A DNA stretch of 64,000 nt from Pseudevernia furfuracea (GCA_022315425.1 JAIUPT010000036.1:124001-188000); one strand, 5' to 3'; shown: positions 34,176 through 45,066, numbered from the stretch's first letter. Made by a program: numbers and translations. Notes: a model not told the origin generated them from the sequence alone.

Positions 34176-34673
34176 CGTGGTTGCTCCGAAAAGTTTTCGG
34201 CTACGGATTCATGCCATCGCGGATTCGACACCGCTCTCGTGTTTTTTGCGCGCTCAATGAACGTACTGAGAGATAGATAACGGTAGAGCGGTTGGTCAGG
34301 TGCACTGATGTGCTGGTTGATAGATTAAGAGAGAGAGGAACACTCGCCATTGGCCTCTATATTGTACCACTATTTCAAAAAAAGCTTCGCTACGTACCTT
34401 TGTGTTTCGTCCGTTATCTCCTTGTTTATGCCTGTCAAATTTCAGGGGGGAAGGATGTCCCGGATCTGTTACGAGCTGTGACCCGTTTGAGTAGACGCAT
34501 TTAAGTCTGTTGAGTACTGTGAGTTGGTAGGGCGGGTTTTCGATTTCTCTTTTGCAAAATGCTGACGCCATTTGTGGCTGAGCTTGAGGATATAGAACGG
34601 CAGATTTGTTAGTAACATGTTGGTGGAAACGGCGGTTGAGATGGCGCAGATTTAGAATGGCAGAGGACATGAG

Positions 34674-34868
34674 ATGAGGCTTGACTATATACTGCTAATA
34701 GCCTCAACTGCATGGGCTTGTGTTCAAGATTTACACAAAGAAAGGCTTGCACAAAGCATCAGAAAACAATCAGATAATATTAAAACAAAGCTGCGGGTTG
34801 TAGAAGATACGTTGGCCATTGTTAGTGAAGTCCTTGTCAGTTCAACAATCGAAGCTCGCAAAGACTAA
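34674..34868 (+). CDS. Possible first exon of a secreted protein gene
   Basis: MRLDYILLIASTAWACVQDL resembles a signal peptide followed by a coiled, Lys-rich segment (ERLAQSIRKQSDNIKTKLRV). Only 64 codons, and downstream pieces in other frames (from 34925) do not join cleanly. Confidence 0.22.
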   Translation: MRLDYILLIASTAWACVQDLHKERLAQSIRKQSDNIKTKLRVVEDTLAIVSEVLVSSTIEARKD

Positions 34869-35288
34869 TGGTCCAGTCGAGTTTGTCCTATCATTTACCC
34901 GCAACCTGATCACGGCCTTCTTCATTGAAGTTGAAGAGAAATTGCAGGAGCCTTCGTCAAGGTGCAACCATTGACTTGACGGAAATATCGCAAATGCGCA
35001 CCAACATTGGGAAGGTCCAAAACCGTTGTAACATCGTATCAAAGCCTGGCGTTGACTCAACATCGGCGGTGGCCATGACTTCCTCGTTCCAGATGTTCTC
35101 ATTGATATCGTTGACAGTCACAGGAATATTTTTGCCTGAAGTGATGTATCATTGCGGGCAGACATGGTAGGAAACGCAAGGTGGCAAACCTTTGAGTGGC
35201 AGACCAGATACAGGATCCTCGCTGAGAGTCGGAACAACAGGTCCGGCAATAGTCCCTGCACATCATGCTGAGCACAACCCTCTATTAG

Positions 35289-35744
35289 ATGTCTGCTATC
35301 ATTCTTCTCACGGCACAAATAATACATGTAGAGACATCATCTTCTCTCAATCTGATTGAACATTCTCACGTTCAAGATCTTAGTAACATCGAAACAAGCT
35401 GCTGCGATAGCTTCTGGTGCCCTAAATTCAATTTCGTTATTAACCGTATCAACCTCTACCTTCAAGACTGGATCAACTATATCATATCTGACTTCGACAT
35501 CTACGATCTCAGTGTTCACATCGCAGGCGCTTCAGTCGATTCCAGGTTGCCTCCTTTTCCTCGTTTTGGTACGACTGGATATTGTGTCTATACAGCGGGC
35601 GAGGACCTATCGGCGGCTGATATCAACGGCTCTATCAAGCAGAAGATGAAGGAGCTGCGAGTCTACGGTTGTTTTGCTCGCGAGGGTGTCTCGATTGCAG
35701 ACGACGACAATCCGGTCGCGAAAGGCCTTTTCAAAATCGATTGA
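35289..35744 (+). CDS. Possible small hypothetical protein
   Basis: A 151-codon frame. The C-terminal part (FGTTGYCVYTAGEDLSAADI, KQKMKELRVYGCFAREGVSI) looks like a folded domain with two Cys; the N-terminal part is less protein-like and may be a leader or intron. No family recognised. Confidence 0.3.
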   Translation: MSAIILLTAQIIHVETSSSLNLIEHSHVQDLSNIETSCCDSFWCPKFNFVINRINLYLQDWINYIISDFDIYDLSVHIAGASVDSRLPPFPRFGTTGYCVYTAGEDLSAADINGSIKQKMKELRVYGCFAREGVSIADDDNPVAKGLFKID

Positions 35745-36309
35745 GTACCATTTGATAAAGTGAGTTGAAGTGTGGTATGTCGAGACAGGTTGTTGGTTCA
35801 TCTATAATGCCGAGTACGGATCGTTTAGAGTCTAAATCGGGGCCGAGGTCGGTGTTAAGCACGTTCAACGCTACGTATTCAAGATTCTTGAAAGCCCGGG
35901 TTTTGGTCAATTGAGAGGCCATCGGAAGGATCTCATCATCCAGGAACGCGTCAAGTATTACTGTTGAAAAGATGGGAAGAATGGATATCGCGATATGTGA
36001 AATCAAAGACACGAGAATCACAGACGTATCAAAAGATTATCAAAGGGAAAGATCACAGTTCCAGTTCAGGAGAGCTCATGTTTTTTTCAGTGTTGCCCTT
36101 CGAAGGGATCTAGTATCGTCTTACTATCGCTCTTCGCATGTTTGTCCAAACGGAAACACGATGATCAATTTAGCAAGATCAGTGCCGAAACCTTCTTCTG
36201 CACATTTGATACGCACACCCCCGACCCTATAGCAGTCGCTTCTTCATCTCATTCGACGAGAAACCAACAATGACCCAGCACATAGTGTCCTCCATAAGCA
36301 ATCCTCCGA

Positions 36310-37116
36310 TCACCGATATCCTGGATTTTCCCAATTCCGTGATTCATCGAGGAGATAACTCACAACGACATTGAAAATAATGTCCTCCTTCTCCAGGATT
36401 TCGTCGACCAGTCCCGTATCACCGGCGTCCATTGTGGCGAGTATCCCGGGTGCTGCCGCTACAACATTTTTGCGGGACGTGTTGCAGCCGATGAACATAC
36501 ACGCTATGTAAACGCAAGCTGTACCAAGGCTTCGACGGTTGTTCCTGAATTTCACACGAGGCTTGAACTCTCTTTCAAGCTCGTCAGCGAAAAAGTCGAT
36601 CCATTGACCGACATTGTAGGGATAGGTAAGCGGAAGGTGAAGGGCGAGTGAGTCGCTAATATCCTTCACGATTTCTAAGTGGTCGTCGTTGAGTAAGTAT
36701 TGCTCTTCCTCGCCGTTGTCGACGACATCATCTTCTTCCTCTTCCTCTTCCTCTTCCTCTTCCTCTTCTTCCTCTTCGTCCTCCTCTTCTTCTTCTTCTT
36801 CATTAGCGTCGTCACCATGTTCCTGACCTTGGTCTTCCCGACCTTCCCGAGGGCCATTTTCGAGATCTGGAGGCGGCTGCGCCGGAAACAACTCTCGCCG
36901 GCAGATTGGGCAAGTGTTACTTTCTTTCAGCCACGTAATAAGACAGCCTGAGCCAATGATGTGGGCACATGGCAGTCGTAGTCGACTCTCGGTGAACCCG
37001 GTGTCCCGGTTCATGATTCCAATCTCTCGAAGACACACCACGCAATTCCGATCATCGGGGTTCTCTGACAGTACTTGATTGACGTGAAACAGTTCATCCA
37101 GAAATGGTTGTGCCAT
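36310..37116 (-). CDS. RING-finger protein with one TFIIB/cyclin-like repeat (family member A)
   Basis: 268 codons from the ATG at 37116 (MAQPFLDELFHVNQV); this start is preferred to ones upstream because paralogues at 40408 and 42872 begin MAKEFLARIL and MAQKFLSQLL. The RING spans residues 25-72: C25, C28, C50, H52, C58, C69, C72; the fifth ligand position (residue 55) is Gly instead of Cys/His. A pure acidic tract (about residues 106-130) follows, coded by a TTC/CTC microsatellite. The C-terminal part (SLGTACVYIACMFIGCNTSR) resembles helices 2-3 of a TFIIB-type cyclin fold. A GTGAGT after residue about 249 could open an intron, giving a different last 20 residues. RING proteins are usually ubiquitin ligases; activity here is inferred. 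Confidence 0.75.
   Translation of the reverse strand: MAQPFLDELFHVNQVLSENPDDRNCVVCLREIGIMNRDTGFTESRLRLPCAHIIGSGCLITWLKESNTCPICRRELFPAQPPPDLENGPREGREDQGQEHGDDANEEEEEEEDEEEEEEEEEEEEEEEDDVVDNGEEEQYLLNDDHLEIVKDISDSLALHLPLTYPYNVGQWIDFFADELEREFKPRVKFRNNRRSLGTACVYIACMFIGCNTSRKNVVAAAPGILATMDAGDTGLVDEILEKEDIIFNVVVSYLLDESRNWENPGYR
36730..36802. repeat. TTC/CTC microsatellite encoding poly-Glu
   Basis: Imperfect (TTCCTC)n run within the gene at 36310-37116; on the minus strand it encodes more than 20 Glu with rare Asp. Likely length-variable. Confidence 0.9.
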
Positions 37117-39213
37117 AGTGAAGGCTCTTGGATAGGTGTTTGAGATTGAAAGTTGTGGAATCCCTTCCCGAGGGTACTTGGACTGGAAGATGTGAAGGTG
37201 AATGGATATTTTAGAAAGCGCCTCTCCTGCGTATAAATCACAATGAGGATCTTTGTGCACGGAGAACGGTGTTGTGCTTTCCTTGAAAGTATGAGCCGCT
37301 TTGACTGAGGTATTAAGTGTTAGCAGCTGGGTCAAAACACCAAGCCCGGGCGTGTCTGCACTTGACACAAGCACCCTTACTGTTTAGACCAATATCTAAC
37401 ATGAAGGAGATGTGATTGTGCATCCCTTCTTCTCTAATTTATAATTTATAATTTATAAAAGTGAAGTTACTATCTGCTTGAAGTGCAGATCATAGCATTT
37501 GCTTCCGCCTCGCCACCTAGTACTATCGAGGCTGGGCTATCTTCTCCGGAAGAGCTATTGTATCAACAGGTGCAGCGAAGAATGATGAAAAGCATGATGA
37601 TCTATGGTGGGATCCATGAGGTATAAGACCTCATGGCTAACAAAGAACTAGGCAACACGGCTATGTGCATGGAAGGATATGCATGGAAAGGAATAGACAC
37701 GTCCAACATATTGAGAGTTTTTCAGGCCTTATTTCAATGTTTGTTAAACATAGCTGATTGAAACTTCCTGGAAGAATTATTGAAAACTTTTTCGAACACT
37801 AATTCCGATTTCTAGGGTAGGCCGAGTTCCATCGATGTGTGAGAATAGAAATGACTGATTGCCTCTCCGTACAATTGTCCCGGCCTGACACTCCAAATAC
37901 AAGGCCATTGTCTCTCTGTGTAAAAATTATCGAGAATAATTCAACAATGTATCCAGGATCCAGACTGGCCAGAATGCCATGAAGCTTTGAAGAACGTCTT
38001 TCAGCGAGCACAAGTCAGGCTTGAAAACCTCTCAACGGACATAGGAGCTGTCTTTAGCATCCTTTGCGATTTGAAGTTAGGGTCAAGGCTGGCACGCTTC
38101 GGGTACGAAGAGTTGGCGAACTGTCTGGATACTTGAAGCAGAGGGTCGGCCTCGAAGTTGCGACGCTTGGCATAAGAGCTCTTTGCTTCCTTTTACTTGG
38201 AGCATAGGATCCTGAAATACTGGAAAGTGGAAAAGCACGCAATGTAGCTGTGTACGGAGGTGATACCACTCTGCAGCAGCTGCATAGATGTCTAAGTATT
38301 GTTCTTTACTACATTTTCGATGACTGTGTGGGCTGTTGAACAGTCAAGCCAGCACAGTCTATCACGTGCGAGTCAGACACCTCTTTATATAGTGCCTATC
38401 ACTGCAGATTCTGTATCAACGCATGCCTTAGCTGCTTTTCTCTTGAGCACAGTCCGATTATTTAGCCTTTTTAAAGTAAGATCAGCTCTGCATTGTTGAG
38501 CACATCGTGCTCGAGGCTTTGAGGTTCTGCACTACTACCGAGGTATTTGATCCTTTGCAGTCCATACCCTTTCGGATCGTCGGGGATTAATGCACGCCTT
38601 AAACCATTGACGCCTACTCCATAACTCCTATCTACGGTGCGGTCTCACCATTGCCAGAATGCAATACTCTAAGTGTTACCGCAGTGACATAATGCAAAAA
38701 CACGTAGGCTGATGATCTTTGATCTCAGACTTTCCACAACTTTTCGTTATTCCGCATTATCGTAACGTGTCCGCTGCCCACGGACTTCGGGTGTAATATT
38801 TCGCGCAAGGTTACAGTCTCTGCTCAACAGACTGCCATGGACTCTAAGACACCTTTGCTCTTGAAGATCGAGTTATCGAGTCGAGTACGTCGTCTATACA
38901 TAACGAAGTTATTTATAAGACGATTCACTCTATTAATAAAAACTATCTTATAAGTAAGTCTACTATCTTTGAAGAAAACTTCTCGTTGTGAATGAAGATA
39001 TACACGTACCATGTGTAACGTATACGGTTGGTTATCTCGAGAACAATTAAAGACAGCAAAGGCTTCTAACTTCTCGATTACGCATGAATGTAGAACAATT
39101 TCGCATGTGTGCCGTTGACACCTGAGGCTATATGAGAAACAAAGACAATACTGTACTTTTAGCTATAATAAGATCTAGAAGCCTGAAAGCTTATTTTCCG
39201 TCTTTGCCAACAT
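37117..39213. other. Gene-poor, partly AT-rich region
   Basis: No intact gene. Three copies of AATTTAT occur near 37436-37460. The stretch 38870-39180 is AT-rich with many TpA steps, as in DNA altered by repeat-induced point mutation, and may be an old transposon relic, although no transposase motif can be read. Confidence 0.4.
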
Positions 39214-40408
39214 TCAAGGCTTAGGCATGCAATAGAGAGCATTCTCCCTAGTCCACAAGAAAGTCTCGAACCATTCCTCTTGGATTATCAGCTCCCGGAC
39301 ACCGTACATGACCTCGTAAGTACTGTGGATTGAGGCAGGGCTTACGCCTGACACCGTACTGATTTGCTCAAAGCTCTTGCCTTGAAACACCAGGTGAGAC
39401 GCCATATAAGTGCATGCCGCTGCGATTATTTCCAGATCAACAGTCTTCCAATCGAGCGCCATGCTGTCCATCTTCTCTGCAACCTTGTGAGCCATAACAC
39501 GTATGACATTGTCGGGCTCGTTGTCCCCATTGAACTTGAAACACAGTTCTTTCACTAGCACAAGGCCACCGCCAAGCGCCGAGGGACCACTGTCACCCGC
39601 AGCCCCGCGGTCAATAGTTTCATGCTCCAGTGGAGGCCATGGTAGATCGGGTAGAGCTTCGGCGATCTCATCTACCGTTGCTCCACCGTACCTCTCGCGC
39701 CAACGTTCACGGATGAGTCTATAGCGTTCAGAGTATATGTCTCTATAAACACTGTGGATCGTTCTCTCGCTAACAGCCGCTCGACAAGTGATGTCGGTAA
39801 GGCTTCTTGGTTGACTGAGGATATGAGAGGCAATGTAGGTGGAAGCTGCGGCAATTGACTCCGTAGAGTAGCGATCGAGTGCGGGTAGGTGTTTTGCAGT
39901 ATCAGCGATGCTTGCTGCTATAACGACAACCAAAATATCGAGGTTGAGCTGTTGAGAGTACCGAATAGCGAGAAATAGGGGATTATCATCAGACTCACTG
40001 TCTCCGAACAGCCGATTTAAATAATCCTCATCACTCTCGCCTTGGTGGCGTAGCTGAAGATTGGGTTCTTCGTCTCCGGTGCCCTGTATTACTTCATGTT
40101 CTGTGTGCGGACGTGGCTGGCATGGAAAAAACTCCTGACGGCATAAAGGGCAAGTATTATTGTCGGCGAGCCAACTTGCAATGCACTTTGCCTCGAAATT
40201 AGTGTGACTTACGATACAACATGCGGAAGGGATTACTTACGGCGGAACCCGCAGTGTGACCGCACGGAAGCCGCACCTCCAACTCCATTATCCCGGTCTC
40301 AGGTGATAGAGTACCGCATTTATCTTGACATATGATGCAGTCCTGGCTGCCCTCGGAAGTGACAATGTTTTCGATTGTAAGGATTCGGGCGAGAAATTCC
40401 TTGGCCAT
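39214..40408 (-). CDS. RING-finger protein with two TFIIB-like repeats (family member B)
   Basis: Two exons, complement(39214-40185, 40241-40408), give 379 residues; the 55-base intron (branch site CTAAT) falls inside the RING and rejoins LPCGHTAGSA to CIASWLADNNTCPLC. RING ligands: C24, C27, C49, H51, C57, C68, C71, with Gly 54 at the fifth ligand position. After an acidic linker come two helical repeats, residues about 141-222 and 280-362. Each contains the TFIIB-like pattern of a small-residue helix plus a helix-turn-helix-like segment: IAAASTYIASHILSQPRSLT with VSERTIHSVY, and IIAAACTYMASHLVFQGKSF with VSGVSPASIHSTY. A shared EALPDLPWPPL motif ends repeat 1. In TFIIB such repeats bind TBP and DNA; here the role is unknown. 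It is a paralogue of the genes at 36310 and 42872. Confidence 0.82.
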
Positions 40409-42871
40409 TGTGGAAGGGAAAACCCAGTTTGTAGGCGGCTGAATCTTGAAATTTGTATGCGAGTCTTGTTAATCGAAGATATTTGCGGTATTTTGTTTGA
40501 GTGAAATTGTTCAAGTAACAGATAATCGGATGACTAGACAGATCCTTGGGCCAGGAGGCTCTTCACACAGAACAGTTTTAGTACAATGTTCTCGCTCCTT
40601 GTGCGAGCCTTTTGTTCACCTGATTTGGCTCTCGTTTGGCATTCAATGTAGCAAGTCATTGTAGATGGTATTCTTTGTCCTAAACTAAACCGTCGAGACG
40701 TGACTGAAAAATACGATTTAATCTTGTGAATATATTGAACAGTTGTCACCCTGTAAACCTCACAATGAGTGCTATTATGAGAGTTCTATAGTAAGATGTG
40801 AGTAGTGCTGCAATTCCAAGCACGCTGATCCTGTGCTCACAGATTTAGAAGTCTCCAAACTACCTCTCAAAGATCGACCAAGATGACCTTGACTAAAGCA
40901 CCGTCTGGTTTTTCCTTTGTCTCTTGCCTCTATCACTTGATTAACCTTTGTCCAGTGAAGACTTTTTTGTACATTCAATTCAAAAACTCTTTGTGGTTCA
41001 GACGTTCTGATTTGAACTCCAAGAGACGAGTGACCGGAAGTATACAGCGCACTGTGAAACAGGTCCATTATTAATCTCAATTTTTATAGACTTGATTTTA
41101 TGCGCAAAGCGATACTGGACCGTTTTTTGTAGACCTCTTGAGAGTGTTTGTCTCAAGTATAATGCCTACTTCAAAGATCTCAACGGTACGCTCGTTTAAT
41201 AGAGATCGATAATGATCTCTTTGCGGATGCGATGGATGACCAGAGAATACCTTACTAAACAGTCATGGTTCGATTGTGAGCGACCTCCACAGTGGACGTT
41301 TCAGCTAATTCTCGACTCGGTCTTCATGCTTTAGGGGTTCAACTCAGCGCTCCATCATGGTGCCAAAATTGGAGTTCTTCACAGAACCATCAATTCGATA
41401 TAGACAGCGTACGTCGAAGCTTTCCTGGTATATAGGTGTTCAACTTCCGCTAGGTTCTGGCGTCGCAATCTTGGATGACCCGAGGGAAGGTCGTGTCGCA
41501 GCGGTGTTTGTTTCCGAAAACCGATCAACGCCAAGGACGGAAAACGAAATATACTGTTGGAGAATAACGTCGTGGATTCGACTAGTTTTTCCGCTGTCAA
41601 GCAATACCACTCGAGAACAACAGCATGAGTGGAGCCGCAGTGGTCAAGGTATCGTTCCGATTTGTGCCTCCGGACGGAACTCGCCAGGTTGAAGACCTTT
41701 CGAATGAAAAGTTTTTGGAAGACATCAGACGCGAAAAGACCTTGGGTTTTTGCAGATTGGGCGCGCGACCGTCCCAGAAATCCTCACGAGTGAGATGGAG
41801 ATCATCAATGACGAACAGCTGTCCTAAGGGATCGTGGGCTTTGTTTCAGGTAGATTGACTTCTCGAGAAGCTGCGAAAGATTTTTTTGCTCATAGCCATC
41901 GGCATTCGAAATTTCGAACTGCCTACAAAGACACTGAGCGTGTCGTTCACTGCCTGATGGGACACCAGATCCTTTGGAATCTGGCTCATCTCCAGTTCCG
42001 GTATATTATTTACCGTCCGCATCAGTACCAGTGCCAATTTCTTCTTGCATCAGGCGAGACAGAAACCTTTCTATGGCTGTGTCAGAATCGGTGGACTCTA
42101 CCAAGATGTTGAACCTTCGCATAGGGGACAGGCTAGGCTCTATGTCAACTGTACCCATTGCAGGACGCAAATTTTGAACAAGTGTCTGACTTACGAGAAC
42201 GTCGAAAAGATACGCCGTGTAGCGAGACGCCCAATCTCAAGTCGCTGAGTCCATGGATGTAGGACGAAGATGGATCTCATGGCAACAACATTATTCCTGA
42301 CGTGTTGCTGCGGGTCGGCTCTATTTTGTATTATCTTTCACACACTTAGTGGACCCACTGAACGATCTAGGTAAGAATTGACCCAGACACCAACAACCTG
42401 TGCATCTCATTCTGAAAGTCTATACACTTCTGTAGGTAGAAATGAAAGTACAGCTTTGAGTTGCTGTCTATGGAAAATATAGTGCTCCTATTGTAGATGA
42501 TTCCCGAAGCCTAACACTTCTCGCGTATCTAGGACGCCTGTCACGGAGTACTAGGAGTGTGTTACAGCATCGGCGTTAAGAACAATGTTGTTCCACAAGC
42601 ATTAACAGACGTTTCGCATTGCAAGTATTGCCATTGACTGATCAAGTTATGATACAAAGGAGAATTTTTGGACTTCACAATGCATTCTCTTTGTGCGTGC
42701 CGCCTCGATACAAAAATGGAAAGACAATGCGATTCTCAACACAACAAAACCTTGGTTGTCAAGCTTCCCACAGCTTTCCATATCTCGTCCAGCATCTCTT
42801 AATCCCACAACAACACCCACTCCGATATCGAAACTCACACAACTCCAACAAAACACTCTCAGTCTCTCGCA
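40409..42871. other. Gene-poor region with degenerate frames
   Basis: Between paralogues B and C. Plus-strand pieces at 41357-42248 look protein-like in different frames (VVKVSFRFVPPDGTRQVEDL; CQFLLASGETETFLWLCQNR; LYVNCTHCRTQILNKCLTYE) and may be a decayed gene of unknown family. Nothing else recognised. Confidence 0.35.
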
Positions 42872-44029
42872 ATGGCGCAGAAATTTCTCAGCCAACTCCT
42901 TCGGATCGAAAACACCGTACAAGTCGACGAGCTGGAAGCTCCAACTTGCATGATATGCCTTGAATCGTACGGAATTCTCAATTCATCCACCGGCGCCATT
43001 GAGGCCGCAGTCCGCCTCCCATGCAACCATCTTGTTGGGACCGTTTGCATTGCGACATGGCTCCGAGATAATAACAGCTGCCCCGCTTGTCGGAAAACCT
43101 TTTTCCCCGCGCAACCTCGGCCATATCTCGAGCATGGGATCATCAATCATCGCCCGTCCGAGAATACTCGGAGGATGGGCTTTCGCGATGCAACTGATCC
43201 AGAGGAGATTTGCGACTGGCTCTGCTCCGAACTTGTTCTCGACGGCAGAATCATGGAAATGGCTCAGTCCATGTGTGACCCTTTGTGGCGAAGGCTCAAT
43301 GTTCACTCCCCAGAGTGCAACGCCGCCATATGCGTCTTCATTGCGTGGCATCTTCTGAGACCCGACGACAGTGTCGCAACCTTTCTTGCGGACCTATCAC
43401 ATACAATACAATTAGATGAAGATCTTATTCGCTCTACATACCGCCATATTCACCCCCATCGGATGGAATTGATTGTACCATCAATCCTCCCTCGGCTTGC
43501 CAGATTCAATATGAGAGGTATCCAGGCATTCTTGCCCACTCCAAGTCCCGATGATTATATCACCAACCTCGAAGAAGATGACGACAGAGAAGGTAGAACC
43601 AGCGAGGGAACTGGCCATAATACAGTTGATTCTGCAGAGAATGGCGAGCGGGAATTAGGAGACGATGACGAGGTTCGTGAGCAGCTTATTGAGGTGTCGG
43701 GAGATGAGGTTATTGTTGAAACCATCGTGGATCTGGCTGGAGAAATTCTCGTCGTAATGGATGCCTGTTCGGAACTGGCCGATCGCTCTGCACAGTTCCG
43801 GAGAGCCATATGTTTCTTCATGGCCTGTCATCTCCAGGGCGTGGAGCTCTCTTATAGCGCCATTGCGCATATACACGGCGTGGGTGAGCGTACTTTTCGC
43901 GAAGGTTACGCTCACGTCTTTCCTCGACGCTACGTGCTGATCAATCACCAGCTAGCCGAGACCATGAGTATTGGCAACCTTGAGCGGGTCCTTGGTGCTT
44001 TACCAGCTCTGAATTGGCCACCTTTATAG
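42872..44029 (+). CDS. RING-finger protein with two TFIIB/cyclin-like repeats (family member C)
   Basis: A single exon of 385 codons. RING at residues 26-73: C26, C29, C51, H53, C59, C70, C73, with Gly 56 at the fifth ligand position, as in the two paralogues. The block CPACRKTFFPAQPRPYLEHG matches CPLCRQEFFPCQPRPHTEHE of member B. Two divergent cyclin-like repeats follow: residues about 111-205 (NAAICVFIAWHLLRPDDS, LIRSTYRHIHPHRMELI) and 280-360 (RRAICFFMACHLQGVELSYS, HGVGERTFREGYAHVFPRRY), separated by an acidic linker (234-275). The end ALPALNWPPL matches the post-repeat motif of member B. There is no intron, whereas member B has one inside the RING. No signal peptide or membrane segment. 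Likely nuclear or cytosolic; target unknown. Confidence 0.85.
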   Translation: MAQKFLSQLLRIENTVQVDELEAPTCMICLESYGILNSSTGAIEAAVRLPCNHLVGTVCIATWLRDNNSCPACRKTFFPAQPRPYLEHGIINHRPSENTRRMGFRDATDPEEICDWLCSELVLDGRIMEMAQSMCDPLWRRLNVHSPECNAAICVFIAWHLLRPDDSVATFLADLSHTIQLDEDLIRSTYRHIHPHRMELIVPSILPRLARFNMRGIQAFLPTPSPDDYITNLEEDDDREGRTSEGTGHNTVDSAENGERELGDDDEVREQLIEVSGDEVIVETIVDLAGEILVVMDACSELADRSAQFRRAICFFMACHLQGVELSYSAIAHIHGVGERTFREGYAHVFPRRYVLINHQLAETMSIGNLERVLGALPALNWPPL

Positions 44030-44270
44030 GAATGGTCGTTAGCGGTGCCTCATACCTTGGGTAATACAGGCAGAAGGTAATCAAGAAGATTCAAAACTAT
44101 TGGCAAAAATCAAACGTAGGAAGTTTCCCAAGGAACAGGCGACAAGTGAATTCATTAACAACAAATAAGAAAACTAATAGCTGCCAGTGGATCATCTCAC
44201 TACTTGAACATCTCACTACTAAGTCAAATTCATGCGCGCTTCTGAACCTTCGAGAAATCCATTCTTCATT

Positions 44271-44372
44271 CACTTCATCTACAAATCTTTTATCAACAAT
44301 CACATTCATCAACCTTTCATCATCCACTTCATCTACAAATCTTTTATCAGCAATCACATCCATCAACCCTTC
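44271..44372 (+). repeat. 54-base direct repeat, two copies, in a 5' leader
   Basis: CACTTCATCTACAAATCTTT begins at 44271 and again at 44325; the two 54-base units differ at only a few positions. They lie just before the ATG at 44381, so they are probably in its leader or promoter. Confidence 0.9.
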
Positions 44373-44380
44373 ACTCTAAG

Positions 44381-45066
44381 ATGCCTAAAGGCCAAAAATT
44401 GATCGACTGGACCCCCGCAAACGATGCGAAACTATTCCTCACCATCCTTGCCGTTGACAATGTTCATCCCAATAGCGAAAATGTTGCTAGAGCTTTCGGT
44501 GAGCCTTACCAGACTTCAATTCCACCATGATTTCCCATACACTAAACCTCACTACAGGCGGCTCCGTCAACGCCTTGGCCATTTCCAATCGCCTCAGTCG
44601 CCTGCGCAAGATGGCTGCTGAAGAGGGTCTCGTGCTTCAAGGAGGGGTTGCAGGGCCGGCGAAGAGCCGCAAGAGCAGTAGCACTAGCAATGAGGGGAAA
44701 ATAGCAAAGAAAGGCGAGATAGTTACTGAGCGCTCTAGGTGAGAACAACTTCCTATTTACGGGATGTGTTTCTCTTCAAGGGCCATAGCTGACAACATTT
44801 TTTTTAAAAGTGAAAACCCCACTTCAGACCACGAAGGCTCCCACCCCTCTTTTACTCGCAAGAGTCCGGCCAAGAAAGAGAGGGTCCTCACTGGTCGCGT
44901 AACCAAGCCTGGCAATATCACCAAGAAGAACGGAAAGAGCAATGGCAAGAGTTGCGAAGATGTCGGGGATGAGATTGATGCTGCTGAAGGGTCTGAAGGC
45001 GAAAACGATATCCATGATGGGGGGCACTTCGCTGCTGCACATATCAAGAGCGAGCAGATTGATTAG
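44381..45066 (+). CDS. Small basic protein with an N-terminal helical (Myb-like) domain
   Basis: Three exons: 44381-44498, 44558-44738 and 44811-45066, all joins in frame, 184 residues. The N-terminus (LIDWTPANDAKLFLTILAVD, then NALAISNRLSRLRKMAAEEG) matches a common family of small ascomycete proteins in which a tryptophan-containing helix and a second helix with NRLSRLRK suggest a Myb/SANT-like fold that could bind DNA; this is inference. The rest is disordered and Lys/Ser-rich (KSRKSSSTSNEGKIAKKGE, TKKNGKSNGKSC) with an acidic C-terminus ending HIKSEQID, which resembles a SUMO-attachment site. Probably nuclear. The introns are 59 and 72 bases. Confidence 0.8.

Larger units (their letters stand above)
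34176..36309. other. Gene-poor region with two weak candidates
   Basis: Contains the two low-confidence frames listed at 34674 and 35289. The rest has no supported coding sequence. Confidence 0.35.

Noticed and set aside
36675..36951. Poly-Lys and poly-Phe/Leu frames
   Set aside because: Alternative-frame readings of the TTC/CTC tract that codes for Glu in the RING gene.
44271..44372. Direct repeat considered as a CRISPR array
   Set aside because: Only two adjacent units, no spacers, and a eukaryotic genome.
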